Assembly (NCBI GenBank): GCA_905479075.1
Contig: CAJQLA010000010.1
Location: 62,001-126,000 of the forward strand
DNA from: an uncultured Gammaproteobacteria bacterium
GTDB lineage: Bacteria; Pseudomonadota; Gammaproteobacteria; Nitrosococcales; Methylophagaceae
DNA: 64,000 nucleotides
Direction of reading: 5' to 3'
Shown one piece after another: positions 34,742-46,271 of this stretch. The position numbers and the translations under genes were made by a program. Each line of letters starts with the position of its first letter. The stretch's first letter is position 1. The notes under the pieces are model-generated. The model was given only the letters and a program-made list of their open reading frames with translations. It ran no database searches and was not told the origin of the DNA.

Positions 34742-35715
34742 CTGACACTGAAGCACAACAATTAAAGTCGCTTGGCTTAGCTGTTATTAACACAGAGATC
34801 GAAGCAGTTTCTGCTTTACGTGAACGCATTGATGATAGCTTTGTTGAAGCCTGTCAATACCTATTAAAGTGCCAAGGTCGTATAGTCGTCATAGGTATGG
34901 GAAAGTCAGGCCATATTGGTGGCAAAATTGCCGCAACACTTGCAAGCACAGGTAGCCCTGCTTTTTTTGTCCACCCGGGTGAAGCTAGCCACGGTGATTT
35001 AGGCATGATTACAGAGAAAGATGTAGTGATAGCCTTATCAAACTCTGGTGAAACAGCAGAAATTCTCACCATCATGCCTATTATTAAACGTCTAGGCATA
35101 CCGTTTATTGCTCTAACGGGTAAACCCAATTCAACATTGGCTAAAACTGCAACTGCTCACATCAATGTTGGCGCTGTGAAAGAAGCATGCCCTCTTGGCT
35201 TAGCACCAACATCAAGTACTACAACAGCTTTGGTGATGGGTGATGCTCTCGCTATCGCATTACTAGAGGCCCGTGGTTTTACAGCCGATGATTTCGCCTT
35301 ATCTCATCCGGGCGGTCATTTAGGGCGTCGTCTATTACTCCGTATAAGCGATATTATGCATACCGGTGATGGCATTCCGAAAATAAATGAGCAGTCATTA
35401 ATCAGTGAGGCCTTAGTTGAAATGACTAATAAAGGTCTCGGCATGACAGCTATTTGCTCCAAAGATGGTGATATTGTTGGCATCTTCACCGACGGTGATT
35501 TACGTCGAGTTCTCGCTCAATCTATTGATATACATACTACGACGATAGACAAATTTATGACTACAGGATGCAAAACAGGTCATCCAGACATGTTAGCAGC
35601 AGAAATACTTGAATTAATGCAACGCCACAAAATCAATGCACTGTTAATTGTTGATGATGGACAACTTGTCGGCGCAATTAATATGCATGATTTGCTTCGT
35701 GCTGGCGTTGTATAA
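34738..35715 (+). CDS. kdsD: D-arabinose-5-phosphate isomerase
   Basis: This 325-residue enzyme makes arabinose 5-phosphate for Kdo. It has a SIS domain (VIGMGKSGHIGGKIAATLAS, SNSGETAEI, TLAPTSSTT-like APTSSTTTALVMGD) followed by two CBS domains (from about residue 200). The start is TTG, overlapping the upstream stop. Confidence 0.95.
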   Translation: MTDTEAQQLKSLGLAVINTEIEAVSALRERIDDSFVEACQYLLKCQGRIVVIGMGKSGHIGGKIAATLASTGSPAFFVHPGEASHGDLGMITEKDVVIALSNSGETAEILTIMPIIKRLGIPFIALTGKPNSTLAKTATAHINVGAVKEACPLGLAPTSSTTTALVMGDALAIALLEARGFTADDFALSHPGGHLGRRLLLRISDIMHTGDGIPKINEQSLISEALVEMTNKGLGMTAICSKDGDIVGIFTDGDLRRVLAQSIDIHTTTIDKFMTTGCKTGHPDMLAAEILELMQRHKINALLIVDDGQLVGAINMHDLLRAGVV

Positions 35716-35724
35716 AGAAAACTT

Positions 35725-36246
35725 ATGCAAGATATTATTGCCAAAGCTAAAAATATAAAGCTCGTCATTTTCGATGTTGATGGCGTGCTCACTGATGGCA
35801 GCATCATTATTGGTGATGATGGCGAAGAATATAAGGCTTTCCATTCCCGTGATGGCCACGGTATGAGACTTTTGCAATTTACTGGTGTCGAAATAGCAAT
35901 TATCACTGGTAGAACGTCAAATGTAGTTGAACACCGTATGAATAATTTAGGTATTAACCATGTTTTCCAAGGACAGCAAGTCAAATTACCGGCTTATGAG
36001 CAGCTTATGGAACGGCTAAATCTCACGCCTGAGCAATGTGCTTATGTGGGCGACGATTGGGTTGATCTAGCGATCATGAACCGTGTTGGTCTTGCCATTG
36101 CTGTGCAAGATGCAGCACCACTTGTTAAAAAACATGCTCATTGGACAACGCCTGCTAATGGCGGCAAAGGTGCTGCCCGTGAAGTCTGCGAATTAATTAT
36201 GGAAGCACAAAACACATTGGAAGACCAAATTGAACGCCATCTTTAA
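35725..36246 (+). CDS. kdsC: 3-deoxy-D-manno-octulosonate 8-phosphate phosphatase
   Basis: This 173-residue HAD-family phosphatase releases Kdo from Kdo-8-phosphate. HAD motif I is FDVDGVLTDG, then ITGRTS and VGDDWVDLAIM follow. The C-terminal REVCELIMEAQ tail is typical. It overlaps lptC by 17 bases. Confidence 0.96.
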   Translation: MQDIIAKAKNIKLVIFDVDGVLTDGSIIIGDDGEEYKAFHSRDGHGMRLLQFTGVEIAIITGRTSNVVEHRMNNLGINHVFQGQQVKLPAYEQLMERLNLTPEQCAYVGDDWVDLAIMNRVGLAIAVQDAAPLVKKHAHWTTPANGGKGAAREVCELIMEAQNTLEDQIERHL

Positions 36247-36814
36247 TCTCCCTCTCTCAACTAAAGTTATCATCGGTTTTGTCGTAATTCTATTAACATG
36301 GTTCGCAACAGGTGGTGACAATAATACTGAAGATGAGGCAACAACAACTGCTTCAAGCGTTAATCAACAAAGCGATTACGGCATGACCAATTTCACAATG
36401 ACCATTATGGATGAAAATGGTCAACCATCACGTGTGATAACCGGTAAAAAAATGACTCACTTTCCCAAAGGTGATCGCTCAGAAATCGTCGAACCGGCAG
36501 CACAATTTGTTGAAAACCAAGAAGACACTTGGCTTATTACATCAAAGCATGGAAAAACCCGTGGCGAAGGAGCGGTTATTAAACTAAGAAAAGATGTCGT
36601 TATTACTCGAAAAGATAACAATGAGATCGAGTTAAGAACCGATAAACTCAATATCGATACCAAAAAAAACACAGCATATACTGATTCAGCAGTGACACTA
36701 ATATCACCCACTGGTGAGACCAATTCAGTTGGCCTACATGCTACACTTAAAGAAGAAACCATTAACCTGCACTCCAAGGTCAAAGGACACTATGATGCAC
36801 CACCTACCCAGTAA
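36230..36814 (+). CDS. lptC: LPS export protein LptC
   Basis: This 194-residue bitopic inner membrane protein has one N-terminal helix (STKVIIGFVVILLTWFAT) and a periplasmic beta-jellyroll. It connects LptB2FG to LptA in the LPS bridge. The position between kdsC and lptA is diagnostic, and the gene overlaps both. Confidence 0.9.
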   Translation: MNAIFNLPLSTKVIIGFVVILLTWFATGGDNNTEDEATTTASSVNQQSDYGMTNFTMTIMDENGQPSRVITGKKMTHFPKGDRSEIVEPAAQFVENQEDTWLITSKHGKTRGEGAVIKLRKDVVITRKDNNEIELRTDKLNIDTKKNTAYTDSAVTLISPTGETNSVGLHATLKEETINLHSKVKGHYDAPPTQ

Positions 36815-37646
36815 ATTACTGATTGGCTTATTGCTATTACTACCGACATTAACTTGGGCTTTACCAAGTGATCGTCAAAAGCCTATTAATATCGAAGCTG
36901 ACCATGCGCAAATGGATGATAAAATAGGCGTTACGCAATACAAAGGTAGAGCAGTCCTAACACAAGGCACCTTGCGTATCGAAGGCGATATTATTACGTT
37001 TTATTACGATGCTGATAAACAACTTAAAAAAGCCGTTGCACAAGGTAAACCTGCGAAATATCAGCAAGTACAGACAAAAGGTGAAAAACCAGTTCGCGCT
37101 CGTGGTTTACAGATGGAATACTACGCTCGTAGCCAAAAAATATATCTGCTAGGCGATGGTCATGTAATACAAAATGGCGACGAATTTAAAGGTAATCGTA
37201 TCGAATACGACATTGCAAAAAATGTTGTTAATGCTAGCTCAGTACCGGTGAAAATTGATAATAAAGTTAAGAAAAGTAACGAGCGTATTCACATTATTAT
37301 CAACCCTAATGGCACTAAACCCTCATCAAAGCCAAAGAGACCTAAAAAAACAGTTCAAAACACGGATGCAAGTTCAGATCCAAAAGCAGCTAGTTCTTAC
37401 AGTAACAAGGAAAAACCAACGACTAAGTTTACTGAACAAGAAGATGGCTATCCGGTCGGCTACACCACGACAGGTCTTAATGTGAGAACGGGGCCTGGCA
37501 CTCAATATAGCAAATTGACTACTTTCCCTCCTAATAGTGAATTGATCATTTTGACCGAACAAAACGATTGGTTACAAGTCCGTGGTCAAGCCAATGGAGA
37601 AGTCGTTATTGGTTGGGTACATCGTGATTATCTTAGTGCTAACTAA
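36792..37646 (+). CDS. lptA: LPS bridge protein LptA with a C-terminal SH3 domain
   Basis: This 284-residue periplasmic protein has a signal peptide (ending TWA) and an OstA/LptA beta-jellyroll (about residues 25-155, [29 protein letters not shown]). A basic Ser/Lys/Pro-rich linker follows. A bacterial SH3 domain comes last (about 222-284: [18 protein letters not shown] ... [11 protein letters not shown]). Canonical LptA is only about 185 residues and lacks SH3. The start is after AAGGA, inside lptC; an ATG one codon later is equally possible. SH3 domains of this type often contact cell wall. Confidence 0.92.
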   Translation: MMHHLPSKLLIGLLLLLPTLTWALPSDRQKPINIEADHAQMDDKIGVTQYKGRAVLTQGTLRIEGDIITFYYDADKQLKKAVAQGKPAKYQQVQTKGEKPVRARGLQMEYYARSQKIYLLGDGHVIQNGDEFKGNRIEYDIAKNVVNASSVPVKIDNKVKKSNERIHIIINPNGTKPSSKPKRPKKTVQNTDASSDPKAASSYSNKEKPTTKFTEQEDGYPVGYTTTGLNVRTGPGTQYSKLTTFPPNSELIILTEQNDWLQVRGQANGEVVIGWVHRDYLSAN

Positions 37647-37675
37647 ACAAACTTAACCAATACAGTCGATTTTAT

Positions 37676-38401
37676 ATGAGCATTCTTTCTGCACAGCAGT
37701 TGTCCAAGCGTTTTGGTGACCGACAAGTTGTTACCGATATCTCACTCGAAGTAAATTGTGGTGAGATCGTCGGCTTACTAGGTCCAAATGGCGCTGGTAA
37801 AACGACTTCTTTTTACATGATAGTTGGTCTTATTCCTGTTGATCACGGCACCATATTTTTAGACCAGAGAGAATTAACCCGAGATCCCATTCATGAGCGT
37901 GCTCAACTGGGTATCGGCTACCTACCACAAGAGGCTTCAATTTTCCGTAAATTAAGTGTTGCCGATAATATCTACGCGATTATTGAAACTCGGGACGATC
38001 TTACCGATTTAGCAAAAGATGCACTCTTAGAACGTTTATTAGAAGATTTTCATGTCTCCCATCTCCGTCATTCACTGGGCATGTCGCTATCTGGTGGTGA
38101 ACGTCGTCGTGTAGAAATTGCACGTGCTTTAGCGATGGATCCAAAATTTATTCTGCTTGATGAGCCTTTTGCGGGTGTTGACCCCATTTCGGTCCTCGAC
38201 ATCCAGGGCATTATTAAGCAATTAGCCAAACGCGGTATTGGCATTTTGATTACCGATCATAATGTTCGTGAAACACTATCCGTCTGTGAACGTGCTTATA
38301 TTTTTAATGAAGGTGAAGTTATCGCGAAAGGGACACCTGAAAATATTTTAAAAGACAAAAAGGTACTCAGCGTTTATTTAGGCCGTGACTTCAAACTATA
38401 A
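37676..38401 (+). CDS. lptB: LPS export ABC ATPase LptB
   Basis: This 241-residue ATPase drives LPS extraction. Walker A is GPNGAGKTT, the signature is LSGGERRR, Walker B is [13 protein letters not shown] and the switch His is in TDHNVRETL. It closes the lpt run. In many gammaproteobacteria rpoN follows; here a convergent peptidase gene does. Confidence 0.97.
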   Translation: MSILSAQQLSKRFGDRQVVTDISLEVNCGEIVGLLGPNGAGKTTSFYMIVGLIPVDHGTIFLDQRELTRDPIHERAQLGIGYLPQEASIFRKLSVADNIYAIIETRDDLTDLAKDALLERLLEDFHVSHLRHSLGMSLSGGERRRVEIARALAMDPKFILLDEPFAGVDPISVLDIQGIIKQLAKRGIGILITDHNVRETLSVCERAYIFNEGEVIAKGTPENILKDKKVLSVYLGRDFKL

Positions 38402-38426
38402 TTACTTCAACAATCAAGCTCACTAA

Positions 38427-39290
38427 TTAATTCGCCTCTTTCTCATCACCTGCAACAGCTTCCCTTTCAGGGAAAAATAATCTTGGTTCAACTCGAGCAT
38501 CATTTAGACTAACACCTAAATGTAGGTGTGGCCCTGTTACTCGACCTGTCATTCCTACAGTTCCAATCACGTCACCTTGCTGTATCGCTTGACCTGCTTG
38601 TACATCTATCCGATCCATATGACAAAACATCGTGACTAAACCTTGGCCATGATCGATAAACACCGTATTACCATTAAAAAAATAATCACCCGTATCCCTT
38701 ACAATACCTTCAGCAGGCGCATGAATTTCAGTCCCTGTTGGTGCTGCGATATCCATTCCACTATGTGGTCTACGCGGTTGTCCATTAAAGACACGACGAC
38801 GACCAAATAAGCCACTGACCCGCCCCTCAATCGGCCAAGCAAACTCTAAAGGAAGCGTATCCCTTTCAGTCCAATAACGTAAAGCTGATTTTATTTTCGC
38901 TGATTCCGCGTTAATCCTTGTCATATCTAGCTTATTGGGATTAACTTTACGCTTATCTTTAATCGTTATATGTTGAGTTGGATAGGCTTTATCCTTGATA
39001 TCAAACAGTACCGTGTTTGTTTTACCAGCATTTTTAACCGTTAGTCTTTGTGTTCCGATCTTAGCACTAAGAGGAATACCCACTATCGCAAGCCATTGAT
39101 TATCAGATTCGACAACCGCAACTTGTTTCTTCCCATATTTAACGACTGGCTTCGCTTGGCTTGTCGACACTATCGGAACAAGTACTACCCCACCTGGTAT
39201 AGCGGCTTCTCTTGGTAAATTCGCTGCTGAAACGACCATCGTGACCAATAACATCATCCCTGAAATTACTGCAACTACTGCTTTAATCAT
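38427..39290 (-). CDS. M23 peptidoglycan endopeptidase (LytM type), periplasmic
   Basis: This 287-residue protein has an N-terminal signal (residues 1-22), an Ig-like or linker region and a LytM/M23 domain. Zinc ligands are visible in HSGMDIAAPTGT (HxxxD) and GPHLHLGV (HxH). All ligands appear present, so it is probably an active cell-wall endopeptidase rather than an activator. It overlaps the xseA end by eight bases. Confidence 0.88.
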   Translation of the reverse strand: MIKAVVAVISGMMLLVTMVVSAANLPREAAIPGGVVLVPIVSTSQAKPVVKYGKKQVAVVESDNQWLAIVGIPLSAKIGTQRLTVKNAGKTNTVLFDIKDKAYPTQHITIKDKRKVNPNKLDMTRINAESAKIKSALRYWTERDTLPLEFAWPIEGRVSGLFGRRRVFNGQPRRPHSGMDIAAPTGTEIHAPAEGIVRDTGDYFFNGNTVFIDHGQGLVTMFCHMDRIDVQAGQAIQQGDVIGTVGMTGRVTGPHLHLGVSLNDARVEPRLFFPEREAVAGDEKEAN

Positions 39291-40791
39291 TTTTTGTTTC
39301 CTGCACTAGGCAATGTAAATATCCTTGTTGTAAGCGAATGCTAATGTGTTGGCCGACATCCACTTCTCCTGCATACCTCAACACTTTACCAGTTTCTTGA
39401 TCAGTCGTAATACTGTAACCACGTTCAAGCGTATTCAACGGACTGACTGCAGACAAAGTGCGGATTTGTTGTTTGATATTAAGCCGATTTTTTTGAAGCA
39501 ACTGTCTTATCGACTTATGCAGTTGACCTTGCAAAGCACCAAACCTGATCTTTTGCTGTTCAACTAATGGCAACGGTGACTGTGCTTGTATACGTTGACT
39601 TAGCTTTGATAGCTGCTGTTGATAGCGATTTTGTTGCCGGTTCACAATTTGTTGAAAACGATCGTGTAATGCAATAAGTCGATATTTTTGTGCATCTAGT
39701 TTCGATTGTGGATGCTTTAAACGGACAGACCAATGATCCAAATTTTGTTGCTGTTGAACCATAATGTGTTGCCATGCTCGCTGCTGACGCCGCTCCAAAC
39801 TATCAAGGTATTGCATTTGTTGTCGAATCATATTGCCCGGTCTTGGCAACCGTTTTTGCAACTGACGAAGCTGACTTTGTTCAGTCTGTATGTAATGACT
39901 TATCAGCATTGTCATTCGACGGTTATGGCTTTGGACTTTATGTAAATACTGCTGCGCATCAGGCACTGATAATTCAGCTGCTGCCGAGGGTGTTGCAGCA
40001 CGCACATCGGCCACAAAGTCAGCAATAGTAAAATCAACTTCATGACCCACAGCACTGATAATAGGTATAGAACAAGAAAAGATAGCTTGCGCCACACTCT
40101 CCTCATTAAAACTCCACAAATCTTCAAGAGAACCACCGCCACGGCCGACAATCAAAACGTCACATTCTTGCCGTTGACTTGCAACTGTAATGGCATCGGT
40201 AATTTGTCGTGCCGCATCACTACCTTGTACGGCCACCGGATACAAAATGACCTTACTAGCTGGGAATCGTCTGTTTAAAACCGTTAATATGTCATGTACT
40301 GCTGCACCATCAGCCGAGGAAATAACACCGATTGTTTCCGGTATTGAAGGCAGTGGTTTTTTATGAATATCATCAAATAAGCCCGCTTCACCAAGACGAT
40401 GTTTTAATGCTTCATAAGCCCGTTGCAAAGCACCACTACCCGCTTCTTCCATATGTTCAACAACCAGTTGAAACTCACCACGGCCTTCGTACAACGTTAC
40501 TTTCACGCGCAGTAAAACGTGCAATCCATTTTCAGGTATAAATCTAAGTTGTCTGTTTCGCCCTTTAAACATGGCACAACGAACTTGTGCTATCTCGTCT
40601 TTTAAAGTGAAGTAAATATGGCCTGATGCAGGCATCGCGAGGTTGGATATTTCACCTTCGACCCATAACAGTGGGAAAGCGCCTTCTAATACCGCTCGCG
40701 ACTCACGAACTAGGCGCGAAACAGCATAAACATCCTTCACTGGCCTTTTTGCTAGTGTTGAGCTGTTATTTGTTTTGGTCGGTGAAGCCAT
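39283..40791 (-). CDS. xseA: Exodeoxyribonuclease VII large subunit
   Basis: This 502-residue subunit of exonuclease VII degrades single-stranded DNA. The N-terminal OB-fold contains EGEISN, and the central part has GVISSADGAAVHDI, GGGSLEDLWSFN and SAVGHEVDFTIADFVADVRA. A long coiled-coil C terminus follows, and ERGYSI is present. It has its own start, divergent from guaB. Confidence 0.96.
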   Translation of the reverse strand: MASPTKTNNSSTLAKRPVKDVYAVSRLVRESRAVLEGAFPLLWVEGEISNLAMPASGHIYFTLKDEIAQVRCAMFKGRNRQLRFIPENGLHVLLRVKVTLYEGRGEFQLVVEHMEEAGSGALQRAYEALKHRLGEAGLFDDIHKKPLPSIPETIGVISSADGAAVHDILTVLNRRFPASKVILYPVAVQGSDAARQITDAITVASQRQECDVLIVGRGGGSLEDLWSFNEESVAQAIFSCSIPIISAVGHEVDFTIADFVADVRAATPSAAAELSVPDAQQYLHKVQSHNRRMTMLISHYIQTEQSQLRQLQKRLPRPGNMIRQQMQYLDSLERRQQRAWQHIMVQQQQNLDHWSVRLKHPQSKLDAQKYRLIALHDRFQQIVNRQQNRYQQQLSKLSQRIQAQSPLPLVEQQKIRFGALQGQLHKSIRQLLQKNRLNIKQQIRTLSAVSPLNTLERGYSITTDQETGKVLRYAGEVDVGQHISIRLQQGYLHCLVQETKND

Positions 40792-40939
40792 TTTTGCGAA
40801 GTAAACTCCATGGACTTATGGGCAAGTAGAATGCGATTAGTCCAATTATATCGATTCTTCAATTTTTTAGCTTTCTTTACGGTGCTTTTGAAAGTAAACC
40901 AATATTAAAATAAATTCAAAAGAATCCTTAAATAGATCC

Positions 40940-40948
40940 TGATATAAT
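40940..40948 (+). promoter_or_regulatory. Probable guaBA promoter (extended -10)
   Basis: TGATATAAT is a perfect extended -10 element 40 bases before guaB. No good -35 is seen, which is common with extended -10 promoters. Confidence 0.4.
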
Positions 40949-40970
40949 TGCCTGATCATAATTATAGTAA

Positions 40971-42452
<1,482 letters not shown>

Positions 42453-42523
42453 ATTTAATCCTCGTTAAAATTATGATTAATTTATCTTTAACGGTTAAGA
42501 ATTGAACACTACAGAGAACATTA

Positions 42524-44101
42524 ATGAGTAGCCATATTCACGATCACCGCATCCTTATTATCGATTTTGGATCACAATATACCCAACTTATTGCTCGTAG
42601 AATTCGCGAGGCAGGTGTTTATTGTGAGCTACGCGATCCAGAAATAACGGAAGCAGATATCAAAGAATATGCACCAAAAGGCATAATCTTATCAGGCGGC
42701 CCAGATTCAACTATTGGTGACACTGCACCAACAGTGCCACAAGCCGTCTTTGAGTATGGCGTTCCTGTTTTAGGCATTTGCTATGGCATGCAGACTATGG
42801 CAATGCAATTGGGTGGCAAAGTTGAATCGTCAACTCATCGTGAATTTGGTTATGCACAAATCCGAGCTCGTGGTCACTCTAAATTATTACGTGATATTGA
42901 AGACCATACAACAAAAGAAGGTTATGGCTTACTTGATGTTTGGATGAGTCACGGTGACCGTGTTACTGAACTACCCGAAGGCTTTAAAGTTATTGCTAGT
43001 ACAAATAGTGCTCCATTGGCCGGCATGGCTAATGAAGATAAAGGATTTTATGGTGTTCAGTTCCACCCAGAAGTGACACACACCATACAAGGGCAACGCA
43101 TTATTGAACGGTTTTTAACTGAAATCTGCCAGTGCGACACCCTGTGGACTTCTGCACATATTATCGAAGATAGTATTGAAACTATTCGTAAGCAAGTCGG
43201 TGATGACGATGTCTTACTTGGGCTGTCAGGTGGCGTGGATTCATCTGTTGTAGCAGCACTATTGCATAAAGCTATCGGCGATCAATTGACCTGTGTATTT
43301 GTCGATAATGGTTTGCTTCGTCAAGATGAAGGCGATCAAGTGATGGCTATGTTCGCCAAACATATGGGCATCAAAGTCATTCGTGTTGATGCCGAACAGC
43401 GCTTTCTAAATGAACTCGCAAGTGAAAATGAGCCCGAGGCAAAACGTAAAATTATTGGCCGTGTTTTTGTTGAAGTCTTTGAAGAAGAATCCAATAAGCT
43501 GAGTAATGTTAAATGGTTAGCTCAAGGGACTATTTATCCTGATGTTATTGAGTCTGCTGCAGCGAAAACAGGCAAAGCCCACGTCATTAAGTCCCACCAT
43601 AATGTCGGTGGCTTGCCTAAACATATGACACTGAAACTACTTGAACCTTTACGTGAATTATTTAAAGATGAAGTGCGTAGACTTGGTGTTGAACTAGGCT
43701 TGCCCCGTGATATGGTTTATCGCCACCCATTCCCAGGACCAGGTTTAGGTGTACGTATCTTAGGTGAAGTTAAAAAAGAATATGCCGATATCCTTCGTAA
43801 AGCCGATAAAATCTTTATTGATGAGCTATACAAGCACGATTTATATGATAAAACCAGCCAAGCCTTTACCGTCTTTTTACCGGTAAAATCGGTTGGCGTA
43901 ATGGGTGATGGCCGTCGTTACGACTATGTTGTTTCATTAAGAGCGGTAGAAACCATAGACTTCATGACAGCTCGTTGGGCACACCTACCTTATGATTTCT
44001 TAGGTTTAGTTTCGACTCGAATTATCAATGAAGTGGAAGGTATTTCACGTGTTACTTATGATATTTCTGGCAAACCACCTGCAACCATCGAGTGGGAATA
44101 G
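42524..44101 (+). CDS. guaA: GMP synthase (glutamine-hydrolysing)
   Basis: This 525-residue enzyme aminates XMP to GMP. The class I amidotransferase domain has GICYGMQ (Cys nucleophile) and the FHPEVTHT His-Glu. The ATP-pyrophosphatase domain has LSGGVDSSV, and the C-terminal dimerisation domain ends PPATIEWE. It forms the guaBA operon. Confidence 0.98.
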   Translation: MSSHIHDHRILIIDFGSQYTQLIARRIREAGVYCELRDPEITEADIKEYAPKGIILSGGPDSTIGDTAPTVPQAVFEYGVPVLGICYGMQTMAMQLGGKVESSTHREFGYAQIRARGHSKLLRDIEDHTTKEGYGLLDVWMSHGDRVTELPEGFKVIASTNSAPLAGMANEDKGFYGVQFHPEVTHTIQGQRIIERFLTEICQCDTLWTSAHIIEDSIETIRKQVGDDDVLLGLSGGVDSSVVAALLHKAIGDQLTCVFVDNGLLRQDEGDQVMAMFAKHMGIKVIRVDAEQRFLNELASENEPEAKRKIIGRVFVEVFEEESNKLSNVKWLAQGTIYPDVIESAAAKTGKAHVIKSHHNVGGLPKHMTLKLLEPLRELFKDEVRRLGVELGLPRDMVYRHPFPGPGLGVRILGEVKKEYADILRKADKIFIDELYKHDLYDKTSQAFTVFLPVKSVGVMGDGRRYDYVVSLRAVETIDFMTARWAHLPYDFLGLVSTRIINEVEGISRVTYDISGKPPATIEWE

Positions 44102-44311
44102 TTGTTGCAATTAGAGAGTGAAATAACCTGCCCCAACTGCTCTCACAAAGAAATCGAGCTGATGCCTACCGATTACTGTCAATGGTTTTATGAGTGTAAA
44201 TCCTGTAACACCTTACTAAAACCCAAACCTGGTGATTGTTGTGTTTATTGTTCCTACGGGAGTGTTGCCTGCCCACCTGTACAAAATAATAACCCCTGCT
44301 GTAAAAAATAA
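44102..44311 (+). CDS. GDCCVxC-type cysteine-rich small protein
   Basis: This 69-residue protein has ten cysteines arranged as zinc-ribbon-like pairs (CPNC, CKSC) and the GDCCVYCSYGSVACPP block typical of GDCCVxC proteins, some of which are selenoproteins. Here all positions are ordinary Cys codons. It starts at a TTG immediately after the guaA stop, so it may be translated by readthrough coupling. The function is unknown; metal or mercury binding has been suggested for relatives. Confidence 0.72.
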   Translation: MLQLESEITCPNCSHKEIELMPTDYCQWFYECKSCNTLLKPKPGDCCVYCSYGSVACPPVQNNNPCCKK

Positions 44312-44430
44312 GTGGAGTATGTAATAGGCCTGAATCAGAACACTGTTTTTACTGCTAATGTTAGGTATAATTTTAAGCTAAACAAAACTTAAGTAATTGA
44401 AATAAAACATTAACTGACTGGTGTAGTCAA

Positions 44431-44706
44431 ATGGCAATGATTCGAGTTCACTTACATATTAATGGCATAGTACATGGCGTCGGCTATCGTTATTACGCTA
44501 AGCAACTCGCCGATGAGTTGAAGTTAACTGGCTGGATAAAAAACTGTTCTGATGGCAGTGTTGAAAGCATGATTGAAGGATCTGAACCTGCAATAGAATC
44601 GTTCGTACAATGGGCTCACCACGGGCCAAGTGCTGCACAAGTCTCATTTGTCACTTATGAAAGTTTAGTGGCTAACGATGAATTTGATCATTTTGCTATT
44701 CATTAA
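44431..44706 (+). CDS. acyP: Acylphosphatase
   Basis: This 91-residue protein has the GIVHGVGYRYY phosphate loop with the catalytic Arg and the later GWIKNCSDGSVE segment with the catalytic Asn. It hydrolyses acyl phosphates. The upstream ATG is used, and an alternative lies two codons later. Confidence 0.95.
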   Translation: MAMIRVHLHINGIVHGVGYRYYAKQLADELKLTGWIKNCSDGSVESMIEGSEPAIESFVQWAHHGPSAAQVSFVTYESLVANDEFDHFAIH

Positions 44707-44728
44707 CTAATTTATTAAGGACCAATTG

Positions 44729-45160
44729 ATGGCCGACAAAAACTTCTCTGGGCAGAACTTTATTATTCGCCTTGTTTTTGCACTTGCACTAGTGTTTCTA
44801 ACCTACAACCCTAGTGGCTATAGTTTTTACCACTGGGCCAAAGAAGCTTTAGTCAATGACACCATCGGTATTACACCTCCGCTTGCAATGTCAGCCATTG
44901 TACTGCTGATTGGTTGGACTATTTATATCAGAGCGACCCTAAGATCGTTAGGTGCATTTGGACTTGCTCTAGCCTTTACTTTCTTTGGCATCATAATCTG
45001 GTGGCTTATTGATATCGGCTGGCTTGGTCTTGATAATGTATCTGTCTTTTCTTATATTGCCTTATTTCTTCTCTCTGCTGTCCTTGCAACCGGCATGTCA
45101 TGGTCACATATTCGCCGTAGGATCTCAGGTCAAGCTGATGTAGATGAGGTCGATGAATAA
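44729..45160 (+). CDS. DUF6524 family membrane protein
   Basis: This 143-residue protein has four hydrophobic helices and an acidic tail (ADVDEVDE). The N-terminal FIIRLVFALALVFLTYNPSGYS is characteristic of the family. AAGGA lies seven bases before the ATG. The function is unknown. It overlaps the next membrane-protein gene. Confidence 0.75.
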   Translation: MADKNFSGQNFIIRLVFALALVFLTYNPSGYSFYHWAKEALVNDTIGITPPLAMSAIVLLIGWTIYIRATLRSLGAFGLALAFTFFGIIIWWLIDIGWLGLDNVSVFSYIALFLLSAVLATGMSWSHIRRRISGQADVDEVDE

Positions 45161-45545
45161 ATTATTTATTTTCTTTGCAGCAGGTTGCCTAGGTGGCTTA
45201 GCTAATAGCTTACTCGTATGGCAATTTGGGGCTTTGGGTATTAATGCTAATCTTGGTGTTTCCATTGCGCCTTCGCTGAGTCCTAGCTGGCTATATCCAA
45301 GAATTGTCTGGGGTGGACTTTGGGGAATGCTGTTTATCTTGCCTTTCCTACAATCTAAACTACTTCTAAAAGGCACTATTCTGAGTATCTTCCCAACACT
45401 GGTACAGCTATTTATTATCTTTCCCTTTAAAGCTCATAAGGGTATAGCAGGTCTTGAACTTGGTTTACTCACTCCCTTATTGGTCATCTTTTTCAATTGG
45501 GTCTGGGGAATAGCGAGTGCTTCAGCTATAAAATTAGCGAGATAA
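45153..45545 (+). CDS. Small integral membrane protein, unrecognised
   Basis: This 130-residue very hydrophobic protein has about four membrane segments, with a Gly-rich N terminus (AAGCLGGLANSLLVW). GAGGT precedes the ATG, and the start overlaps the DUF6524 gene by 8 bases, suggesting coupled expression. I recognise no family. Confidence 0.7.
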   Translation: MNKLFIFFAAGCLGGLANSLLVWQFGALGINANLGVSIAPSLSPSWLYPRIVWGGLWGMLFILPFLQSKLLLKGTILSIFPTLVQLFIIFPFKAHKGIAGLELGLLTPLLVIFFNWVWGIASASAIKLAR

Positions 45546-45690
45546 ACAAAAATTTCATGCGGCTCATATAGTAAAATAAAAAGTATTAAAATAGCTTAAA
45601 ACCTCATGGTTTCTATGCTGTGATTCATAGGGTTCCAAAAATATGAAAAGCATAGTACTCTGAACATCTCTATTTATAAGGAGGTATACC

Positions 45691-46095
45691 GTGACAAAAC
45701 TATCTGATATTGAAGGAATTGGCGAAGCTTATTCTGAAAAACTTGCGGAAGCTGGGATTGGTTCCTTAGAAAAATTACTTGAAATCTGCTGCGAAAAGAA
45801 AGCGCGTAAAGAAACAGCCGAAAAAGCAGGTGTCAGTGAGAAACTTATTTTAAATTGGGTTAATCGTGCGGATCTATCACGTATCAAAGGTGTTAGCACA
45901 CAATATGCTGACCTATTAGAATGTGCTGGTGTTGATACTGTGCCTGAGCTAGCTCAACGCAATGCCGCGAACTTACAGGCAAAAATGGCTGAAGTAAACG
46001 AAGAAAAAAATCTAGTTCGTCAAGTACCATCAACTTCACAAGTTGAATCGTGGGTTGCACAAGCAAAAGAACTGCCTCGCGTTATCAATCACTAA
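45691..46095 (+). CDS. DUF4332 helix-hairpin-helix protein
   Basis: This 134-residue soluble protein has two HhH-like units (IEGIGEAYSEKLAEAGIGSL and IKGVSTQYADLLECAGVDTV), as in DUF4332. These motifs can bind DNA or proteins. The start is GTG after a strong AAGGAGG. A terminator follows. Confidence 0.85.
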   Translation: MTKLSDIEGIGEAYSEKLAEAGIGSLEKLLEICCEKKARKETAEKAGVSEKLILNWVNRADLSRIKGVSTQYADLLECAGVDTVPELAQRNAANLQAKMAEVNEEKNLVRQVPSTSQVESWVAQAKELPRVINH

Positions 46096-46122
46096 ACAGT
46101 CTTTTCCAGAAATTGTTTCGCT

Positions 46123-46157
46123 AAAAGCAGGTATGACTATGGTCTACCTGCTTTTTT
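46123..46157 (+). terminator. Rho-independent terminator
   Basis: AAAAGCAGGTA and TACCTGCTTTT form an 11-bp stem with an 11-base loop, followed by a T run, downstream of the DUF4332 gene. Confidence 0.82.
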
Positions 46158-46271
46158 ATGTTGCAAACTAATACTTCTGATTACCCGAGTCTCCATACCA
46201 TGCTAGCCCTATAGGCGATGTCGTGGTATCTTCCTCACCACTAACAATAGACACTATTGATCGGAGTCGCT

